Below, piece after piece: positions 55,396-64,000 of a stretch of 64,000 nucleotides of DNA. The notes under the pieces were generated by a model. That model saw nothing but the letters and a program-made list of their open reading frames with translations. It ran no database searches and was not told where the DNA came from. Position 1 is the stretch's first letter; every line of letters starts with the position of its first letter. Source of the DNA: Pithys albifrons albifrons (lineage: Eukaryota; Chordata; Aves; Passeriformes; Thamnophilidae); the NCBI RefSeq assembly GCF_047495875.1, contig NC_092461.1:52695511-52759510 (forward strand), read 5' to 3'. Position numbers and translations under genes: made by a program.

Positions 55396-55496
55396 TCAAC
55401 TGAAAGTAGATTATTTGCAACACTTAAACCAAAACTTTAACTCCCACAAAGCAAACTATTCTTCAAAGAATAATGAGCTATTTAGGGGACAGCACC

Positions 55497-56607
55497 AACT
55501 TAAGGTGCTGGAAAAGCTGGTAGCCCATGACTTGGACAAGTGTACCCTCTCCTGGATTAGGAGCTGGCTGGAGGGTCAGGCCCAGAGAGTGCTGGTGAAT
55601 GGAGCTGCATCCCACTGGTGGCCGGTCACCAGTGGTGTTCCCCAGGAGTCTGTGTTGGGTCCAGTCCTGTTTAACATCTTTATTGATGATTTAGATGAGG
55701 GGATTGAGTCCATCATCAGCAAATTTGCTGATGACACCAAGTTGGGAGGGAGTGTCGACCTGCTGGAAGGCAGGAGGGCTTTGCAGAGGGATCTGGATAG
55801 ACTTGAGAGATGGGCTGATTCCAGTGGGATGAAGTTCAGTAAGGCCAAGTGCCGGGTCCTGCCCTTCGGCCACAACAACCCCCTGCAGCGCTACAGGCTG
55901 GGCACAGAGTGGCTGGAGAGCAGCCAGGCAGAAAGGGACCTGGGAGTACTAATTGACAGGAAGCTCAACATGAGCCAACAGGGTGCCCAGGTGGACAAGA
56001 AGGCCAATGGGATCCTGTCCTGTATCAAAAATAGCGTGACCAGCAGGACCAGGGAAGTGATCCTTCCCCTGTACTCTGCGTTGGTGAGGCCACACCTTGA
56101 GTACTGTGTTCAGTTCTGGGCCCCTCAGTTCAGAAAGGATATTGAGGTGCTGGAGCGGGTCCAGAGAAGAGCAACAAGGCTGGTGAAGGGACTGGAGCAC
56201 AAGCCCTATGGGGAGAGGCTGAGGGAGCTGGGGTTGTTTAGCCTGGAGAAGAGGAGGCTCAGAGGTGACCTCATCACTGTCTATAACTACCTGAAGGGAA
56301 GTTCTAGCCAGGTGGGGGCTGGTCTCCTCTCCCAGGCACTCAGCAACAGGACAAGGGGGCATGGGCTTAAGCTCTGCCAGGGGAAATTTAAGTTGAAGAT
56401 CAGAAAAAAATTCTTTCCAGAGAGAGTGTTCAGGCATTGGAATGGGCTGCCCGGAGAGGTGGTGGATTCACCATCCCTAGAGATTTTTAAATGCAAATTG
56501 GACGTGGCGCTGAGTACCATGATCTAGTAAATGGACTAGTTGGACCAAGGGTTGGACTCGATGATCTCGGAGGTCTTTTCCAACTCAATCGATTCTATGA
56601 TTCTAAG
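55497..56607 (+). mobile_element. CR1 LINE with open reverse-transcriptase 3' frame
   Basis: The frame stays open from upstream (55415) to the stop at 56525-56527, giving 370 codons of which about 340 are CR1. Motifs are [40 protein letters not shown] and [20 protein letters not shown] (FADD catalytic box). These are followed by the C-terminal region [19 protein letters not shown], as in other CR1s. The 3' end is the normal CR1 terminus (CAATCGATTCTATGATTCT). The absence of frame damage marks it as one of the youngest copies here. It is 5'-truncated, lacking the endonuclease and N-terminal reverse transcriptase, so it is not autonomous. Confidence 0.95.
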
Positions 56608-59600
56608 GTAAAACAAACTGTTTCCATTTTTCCCTGAGGCATGTTTGGTGAAATCAGTGATAGAACTCGCCCCAAAGGTATGCAGCCCTTATGGACTTCT
56701 GCAGAATAATAAGTCTAATTCCAAAAGATCTTTCAGAGAATGAAAGGGTGAGAGATAAAGCCACATGAAGGTCTTAATTTCTCTCAACCACAGGCTTGAA
56801 ATGAGAGGCTACAATGTTTATTGTTAAGTGAACTATCTATTAATAATCTAATAAATCAGTTACATGACCTAGCAAATAACATTATTACTGTAAATCCTGT
56901 AATTCCCCACACTGTAGTAAGATCCAAGTTTATCACTTTTAGGTCTCATTCATTACACACAACTACTACTGAATTACAACTCTATCACCTGTCTCACTGC
57001 CATGTCACACTGCTTGTTGTCAGGGGGCAATACAATCTGTCTCTGCATGGACTTTTTGGAGGCAATTTTTTTCCACCAATAATATCTCCCAAATTCCCCT
57101 TCAGTTATGTAGCTCCTGCTGTCTGCATAATGTTTATCCTTCACACTTTCTGAGACATGCCATTCAATTTTAGTATTTTCTTTACTTAGTTCCACTTAAA
57201 TTTAAGCGCTTTATTCAATATGCAAACAGTTGACATATCAGAGCAAGCCTTACCCTCTTAAATGTTTTTTTCCTCCCACTGTTTTTGTACTCACATTGCA
57301 TCCTGCTCTTAAGTGCTTAATTACAAACCATTTCCCTTGACATGTTTTTTGGGCAATCCTCTGGTCTCCTGAGGTGGTCTTGTCTGGTCTTGTCTCTTCA
57401 CAGTGCCCTGTACTCCAGCAGGACCTCTCACTCACAAATTGTAAGAGCTCTGAAAGTTGAAAGTATCTCTTTTGCCACTTAGAGCATGTTTAGACATGGT
57501 AACCCAGCAAAGCAAGTTCCAGAATACCCAGAAATTCTTAATAAATAGCAGAATGATGTTGTATTAGGTGCTATATATACTTTGTAAGAAGTACAGTGTT
57601 ATTTGCTTCAAATTATGGGCCTATGAGAAACAGAGACTGGTGTTTCATGAGAGGCTGAAAGACTGAAAATAAGGAAAAGTTATTGGTCATTAAAATCAAA
57701 TAAGTAGTTGTTATTGAAATAAGACACAAAAGAGGAATGACAGCTCATCTTCAGTTATTGCAAACTAAATTTGCTTCAGTCTGGAAGTACAGGATGTGGC
57801 ATAGACATTGAAAAAGTTATTTTGTGTATCCTGATTTCATATATGGTTTGACTTAATAGTTTTTAATATGATACTGTAGATAGTCCTGGAAAATATCGCC
57901 CACCAGGTCCAGCTGCACATAGAAAGTTGAAAATAATGTCATGAGGTCGTGCTGAAAATTTGAGTCATCAGAGAGTGTACAAGAGCATAAGATGCTTAAA
58001 TCATGGAGTGGAAAAATATTTTTGTACCCTGATTTAGAATTAATTATTGAGAATTTTGTCAAAAGTAGTGCCAGATTTCCTGCTCATTACCTCTAAGTAA
58101 GTTTCCAGAATAATGTACTAAAGATGATGGCATCTTACAACAAATTCTGAAGATACAAAAGCTCTGAAATATCCAATTGACAGTGTTCTCCAATATCCAT
58201 TCAGAGGATAAGCAACAGAGTCCTCCTGACTTAAATGAACTTGAGTAAATTCTTTGGACTGTTATATTGAACAACAGTATATAACTCCAGCATCTTTCAG
58301 CAGCGGGGGACAATTGCCTGTCATTACTGAGTAGAAAAAACAGGGTGTGCATGAGTCTGTGGAAAATTACCACTAATTGGGATAGAATTTCTTCTGTAAG
58401 GTAAAGCCATTTTTCTGGGTTAGAATTCTACATTTCATCAATGAGTGTCTAGATATATATAAAATATCAACAGAATATTCGGTCAACTTTTGTTTAACTG
58501 ATGATCCATACAGGTACAGAGGTTCATCTGTGGACTGCAGTTTACGTGATTAAATCTCTGTATGTAGTTGATAAGCTGCCTATATATTTACGTGACTACT
58601 TCTTTTCTCTTGGTGTGTTTTGTAACTTTGGAATAGTTTTTGCAATCTTTAAACTTTATTTATAACTTTCCATTTTCATGTCCACATATGATATTAAATC
58701 TTACTATTTGTATCAAAAGGCAATCACTGTAGACTCTGGATGTCAAACAACATTAATTTTAATAATTTTAATACAAGTTTATCTCATAATTGATGGGGAT
58801 TGTTCTTTGAGATTTAATAATTTCAAGAGTTTTCTTCTTCTGAAACAGTTTCCCTCTTCCTGCTAGTTCACTTTTTCAGATTTGCTGTTCCCTTACTTGA
58901 AGTAGGAACTAGACCACTTCTTATTCCTAGCTTTGTGTTTTCTCATGAACAAGAGACAGCTTGTGGGAACCATCCTGCCCTGATGCACAAGTCTTCAGCA
59001 AATTTCGGATACCTTAATTAAAAATCAATTAGTTAGAGAAAAAAAAAGACAACATAATTAGAAAAACTGTAAAACACTGTTACCTCAGGCTAATACCCAC
59101 AAGCCAGTATAACCTTCTGTCATCCATTTTGTCAGTATTGATGGGAGCATAGAAACCTCTTGATGATTTATGCATTTGCCTGTTGTGTTCTGAGTTCTTT
59201 AAAAGAGCTTTAGCCAGTGTCAGAGCAGGATGCTGGGCTAGCGGGGTCTTTGATCTTGTTCAGTACATGCAGCCATGCTTTTATGGTGTTACATTTTTCA
59301 TAAACTAAGTGGAGTTCTTTTGTTTGGTCCCTCACTTACATCTGTGTAAGTATATCTGCTCCTGTGCTTTTCTTTATGCAAATGAGTGTAAAGCTGAAAT
59401 GCAAAGTGTGTTTGGAACATCCTGCTGTACAAGTTCAGCCTTGCTTACTGCCACTCTTTTCCACCATGTAAACTTTCAGACTTGTTCCTCACAGGTTCTC
59501 ACTTGTGTAAAATGACCCCATGACTTGACTTGTTTCCTCAGCCTGACTAATCCACATTGTTTCTGGTTTTTCAGAGATCTACTGCTCAAATATGGACAGA

Positions 59601-60340
59601 TGAAGATGTTCTATGTTGACATTGTTTTATGATGTTTGATACTCTATTTAAGGTAATCATATTTGTTGTGATGCAGACCAGGATTTCAGTTATGTGTAGT
59701 GAGTAGTGATTCATTTGCCAGGGAAGGTGTTGGAAAACATCTGTTTCTTGTATCTGCAGTCTAGATGATTCTGAGTGATTTAATTCATTAGTGTCAACAA
59801 ATGGTGCTCCAGTTTTTGTTGGTAGCACTGTAGAAATTCTGGATTAGGCTGTCAGAGTGCTTTACTGAGGCCTGCTCAAGGTTCCTGTGCTGTGTAGGCA
59901 CATTGTGAACGTTGCTGAAGATAAACTGACCTGTGCCAATCTGCTTGTGTTGCTGGTAAGACAGGACAGAGGGGAGTCTTGGAAGGAAATTATTACTACA
60001 TGTCACCGTGGATATCTTTAGTAAAAAGCAAGGGATTTATTTGAACTTAGTGTACAGATGGTGAGAAAAAGAAGTTTTGGAGAATAGGTCTGCTACTCAT
60101 TCTGCAGCATCGTCCCTTGTTCCTTCAGTGGCAGTTGCTCTGCCACAGTTTGCTCAGCTTTCAGGGCTCTGATTGATGAAGGTAGGCAGTTGAGCCAGGC
60201 TGTTTTGCCATTCCCCTCAGGCTAGTGCCAGAAGCAATCTAATCTGCCTTTTGTTTTCAGATAACTGTGATAATAAACACATTAATTAAGAAGACACTTG
60301 TATTATTAACATAGTACATAATTTTAATTAGTAAATAGTT
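56608..60340. other. Gene-poor stretch
   Basis: AT-rich intergenic sequence. Open frames on both strands are short and lack splice or codon support. No repeat family recognised. Confidence 0.5.
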
Positions 60341-60451
60341 ATTTTCCAGACATACTTTATTACTGAAACAAGTATGAGTCAACAAGAATGAACGAGACAG
60401 AATTATTATTTTTCAATTTCATATTTATTAAAATACAAAAGTGGTGGCAAG

Positions 60452-60704
60452 TCACTTTGCTGCCTGAGAAGTAGAGTGGAGAGTATAGAGTTCTTTTTTT
60501 GCCCCATTCAACAGGTAGGGATTTTCTCCTAGGTCCGTCACAACTGAAGTGGGTGACGTTGGAAGAATGGTGAGATCCATGTATTTGGACCACGTATCTG
60601 CAACCCGTAGAAGGTGCAACATCTTTGAACAAAGTTTCTTCATGTCTTCTATGCCAGCTTTATACTGGTAGTTGTGGCAGAATTCCTGATGGATGTCTAC
60701 TGCT
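60452..60704 (-). CDS. Candidate terminal coding exon of an unrecognised gene
   Basis: I do not recognise the protein. The segment begins at a strong acceptor (CTCATTCTTGCAG, AG at 60706-60705) and has one base completing a codon. An open frame of 83 codons (AVDIHQEFCHNYQYKAGIED, MKKLCSKMLHLLRVADTWSK, YMDLTILPTS and onward to STSQAAK) ends in TGA at 60454-60452. AATAAA follows at 60429-60424 and again at 60361-60356. The middle looks amphipathic-helical. Composition is balanced and not low-complexity, unlike chance frames nearby. Upstream exons would lie to the right, possibly beyond the window; I found none. It could also be an exon of a processed or decayed gene. Confidence 0.4.
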
Positions 60705-60787
60705 CTGCAAGAATGAGATTGTACACAAGGTGTGATTCTAAATTGCTTCTCACATAAACAACTGCTTCCCAGAGGTCCCAACAACAA

Positions 60788-62384
60788 GTGGCAGGGGTTG
60801 TGTTATGCCCTTACTGTAATTACTGTCTCAGGAGTGGTAGCAGAGAAGGCTGCCTGCCTCTGTGCTCTGTGTCTGGATGCCTCCTGTGGGTCTCTTGCGG
60901 CACCACTGTGGCTGAAATAATGCAAAGGCATGAAATAGCCCTCTTGAGTGCTCTCAAAGCATGGAACTGAGGCTATATATGTCCTGTGGTGTGGTTTATG
61001 AGATATTTGAGAGGCAAAACTTGCTGCAATAATGTTGAAGGATGGTAGAGAATGGAGGGAGTCAATTGCAGAGTGAATGGGCATGGCAAAACTGCTGCAA
61101 TTTTAGCCAACTGACTTTTGTGATTATTCCCTGGAGTATATTGTTTCCATCACTGTGCCTGTACTTAGAGAACAGTTTGGAAGTTCCAATGGTAGGATGC
61201 TGATTAAATAATTTAGCAATACTTGGGTTTGTCTCATGGCCCTGTAACATTGAGCAGTGTAAATATACCCAAAAACGAGGTATACAGAGAGAATCTCTTC
61301 CAAGGGCATCTGGTGGCTCTCTTGCAGGTTTGCTGTAAACCTGAAATGCAGATTTGGTGTTTTTAGCAACTTTGCATTTGCTCTCAGAAGATTATAACTA
61401 TTTTACAAGGCTTTGAAAGGAAGCTGATATTGGTTTCATTTAAGTCTGTGATAGTTTCTGTCATTAGCAGTAGGAATCAAATTTTATTCTTAGCAAATTC
61501 TTTTCTTCTTTTTACAGTGGTAGTATTGCATTCTCAACAAATGGCTGTACCTGGAATATTTTCTGCAGCTCAAGTGGTAGCCTAGAGTAAGGTCATGCTG
61601 AAGATACTGGTATGTGATAATAGCCACCACTTGGTGGCATCCATGCCATGCTTTATTTAGCTGAAAACTCCACAGCCAGCAAGCTGGGAAAACTTTGGGA
61701 GTACTTGGCTTGACATTCATTCTTTAAGGGTACTTGGAATAGTTAATCTTGAGTTGGTCTAGATTGGTGTACTCAGGGCTTGACATGTGCATGACCCACC
61801 TTCTGTATGTAGTTCAGTGCGGGAGTATATATGTTTACTGACCTTGCAGTTGGCTCAAGTATTTGAAGTAAAGTGATTAAATTCTACCTGCTGCTGTTCT
61901 TTGGAAGACTGTTCAATACTTTTTATGCACAGAAAACCTATTTAAGCTCTTGGACCCTTGGTCTTGACCTTACCACTTACCTGAGTTTATAACAAGTTTT
62001 GATTTTAGATAATTCAATTAGAAATAAAAATAGCATAGATCTGCTTAGGAGGAGAGTGTATTTGAAAGGAGTTCTTGAGTCTTTGATTGGCATTTTTCAG
62101 ACCATTCTGGAAAATGTGATACATTGGCATTACTAACTAAGGTTTATTAGGAGATGTAAAGAGCTACAGATTCACTCTACCTAACTTTTGACATTTAAAT
62201 GAGTCTTCAGAAATATATTTCAACAATCAAAATCTTAATTTGGAGGTCTCTAGCTCTCTCTAAAATGACATATAGCACAACAATCATATTCAATTTGATT
62301 CTTATGAATACCTAACTTCAGATTTAAAGTTGAAAACTTGTCCTGCTTGTATTTGTTAGCAAACTACTGAGAAAAGAAGCAAAT
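60788..62384. other. Gene-poor stretch
   Basis: No exon, RNA gene or repeat recognised. Confidence 0.5.
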
Positions 62385-62450
62385 GCTGGATTAATGGTTA
62401 GACTCGATGATCTGGATGATCTTTTCCAACGTAAATTATGATTCTCAGAC
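62385..62450 (+). mobile_element. CR1 3'-end fragment
   Basis: GGTTAGACTCGATGATCTGG then GATCTTTTCCAACGTAAATT and ATTATGATTCT, a CR1 terminus of about 60 bp. The 62451-63504 interval after it shows nothing recognisable. Confidence 0.75.
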
Positions 62451-63504
62451 CAAAATTTTTTAAGTGGCTAGTAAATATAAATACATTGGATTTTTGGTAG
62501 TTTGGTGCAGATATCCTCAAGTGGGCATTTTTTTTATAGAATTAGTCTGATGAAAGGAGAACCAAAAACTTTTCAGTTCAAGATGATCTGCAAGTCTTTC
62601 ATCACTTCAGGGAACATAATAGAGCAATAAGCATGAAATAAACATGAGTGAGATCTAAATAAATGGCATTTGGCCACTTGTGGACTGGTACTAGAACAGT
62701 ATTTCTACTTTTGAATGCTTCACCCATAAGATCCACTTGTGATGATAATAAAATGAAAAAATCCTAAACTTAACAAAACTGTATGCTTGTAATGGAATTG
62801 CATTGTGCAATAGTGATTGAATGGTAGCTGACACTTGAGTGTTATTCATTGCTTTCACACCTAGATTCTTCAACTCTTGGAGCTGAGGGTAGAAGGTTTG
62901 AGGGTTGTCTTATTGGTTTTTCTTAAATTTAAAAGAAATGTCACTCCTAGGTCACTGGAGAGTTTGTGGAAACCAGATATTTCCCAGCATTTTTGAGACT
63001 TTTTTTTCCCTACTAAAAAACCAAAGTACAATGGAACAAAATTTTCTAAACACTTGATAAGCAAGTAATAATTATTAATGAACAAGATTGCTACTACTTT
63101 TGAAGGCAATAACATATTTAACTATCAAAACACTACACATAACTGAAACTTCTTGACTTATTTTGTGATTTTTTTCATTATAACTGAATGAGTCTCCCAT
63201 TGCTCTCAGTGGCCTGCATCAGTGTGGTGAGGTTTGGGCTTTAAACAAAGACTCTACTTTGCTAATTCTCAGTTTTAATAAGCAGGCTAAAGGGTTAATT
63301 TGAGTTAATTTCTTCTTGAGCGTTAACTGTTTGGTAATTCCAAGAGCAATAAATGACACTATTCCACATTTCAAACAGAATAATCAATGATGTTATCAAA
63401 TGACTGTGAACTCAGTCAAAATTCTTGGTACCTTGTAGTTTTTCACATCTCTCTAGTCCTTCAACATTGCTCTGCATTGTTGTTATATACATATTTAAAA
63501 TTAC

Positions 63505-64000
63505 AGTAAGAAGGCCTGTGTTGAAGAAAACTGAATATGAGTCAGCAGTGCCCTGGCAGCCAGGAGGGACAACCATGTCCTGAGGGGCACCAGGCACAGC
63601 ATCACCAGCCAGCTGAGGGAGGGGATTGTCCCACTCTGCTCTGCACTGGGGCAGCCTCTCCTTGAACATTGAGTGCAGCTTTGGGCACCACAATATAACA
63701 AAGATATAGAGCTATTATTAGAGAGTGTCCAAAGGAGAGCTATGAAGATGGTAAAGGGCCTTGAGGGGAAGGTGTATGAGGAGTGGCTGAGGCCACTTGG
63801 TCTGTTCAAACTAGAGAAGAGAAGACTGAGAGGAGACCTCGTTGCAGGGGAGACCTCATCAGCTGAGGGGAGACCTCATCTACAACTTCCTTATGGCAGG
63901 AAGAGAAGGGGCAGGTACTGATCTCTTCTCTATGGTGATCAGTGACAGGTCCCAAGGAAATAGCCTGAAGCTGCATCAGGGGAGGTTTAGGCTGGATATT
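63505..64000 (+). mobile_element. CR1 LINE fragment, runs off the window
   Basis: Sense CR1: AGTGTCCAAAGGAGAGCTAT, GAGTGGCTGAGGCCACTTGG and AGCTGCATCAGGGGAGGTTT. The frame is broken. A GGGGAGACCTCATC-type block is repeated three times around 63831-63883. The 3' end is beyond the window. Confidence 0.9.

Noticed and set aside
59586..60006. Two adjoining minus-strand frames (70 and 80 codons) that might be a pseudogene
   Set aside because: No recognisable protein, no splice sites and no retrocopy signs such as a poly(A) tract.

Overview
The window is from a bird nuclear genome, most likely a passerine. It has CR1 LINE fragments throughout, an endogenous-retrovirus solo LTR, and two SINEs with a tRNA-like head and a CR1-type 3' tail that match TguSINE1, a family I know from passerines. 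The rest is vertebrate intron/exon structure with three CpG-rich promoters. Most short open reading frames here are chance frames in AT-rich introns or CR1 remains.

Layout. (1) 125-19902, minus strand: the 5' part of TMEM67 (meckelin/MKS3). I resolved 16 exons with canonical splice sites and continuous reading phase. They encode 549 residues, from the signal peptide to the first transmembrane segment; the rest of the gene lies beyond the left edge. (2) About 19.0-21.7 kb: the divergent TMEM67/RBM12B interval and TMEM67 intron 1. It holds two related retroposons, one on each side of TMEM67 exon 1. One has a 5S rRNA-derived head. The other has a tRNA-Gln-like unit joined to a 5S-like unit. Both share the same unrecognised tail, and both are bounded by plausible target-site duplications. 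(3) 21.7-28.25 kb, plus strand: RBM12B, with a CpG-island promoter, a non-coding 5' region carrying a solo LTR, and an intronless CDS for a 699-residue protein with five RRMs. (4) 28.7-30.1 kb: a large decayed CR1. (5) 31.3-52.55 kb, minus strand: CIBAR1 (FAM92A), complete in eight coding exons (294 residues), convergent with RBM12B. (6) 52.7-56.6 kb: a repeat cluster with CR1s, a TguSINE1 split by a CR1, an LTR-like stretch and a CR1 with a 370-codon open frame. (7) 56.6-64 kb: gene-poor, except for a well-formed candidate terminal exon (60452-60704, minus) of a gene I do not recognise, and a CR1 running off the right edge.

Functional logic. TMEM67 (ciliary transition zone) and CIBAR1 (BAR-domain partner of CBY1 at the ciliary base) flank the RNA-binding gene RBM12B. 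As I recall it, this order is also found, inverted, on human 8q22. Both ciliary genes have an RFX X-box-like palindrome at or just upstream of the start codon. The most novel item is the retroposon pair around TMEM67 exon 1. The next most interesting are a minisatellite in CIBAR1 intron 1 that copies the exon-1 splice donor, and the unassigned terminal exon near 60.5 kb.
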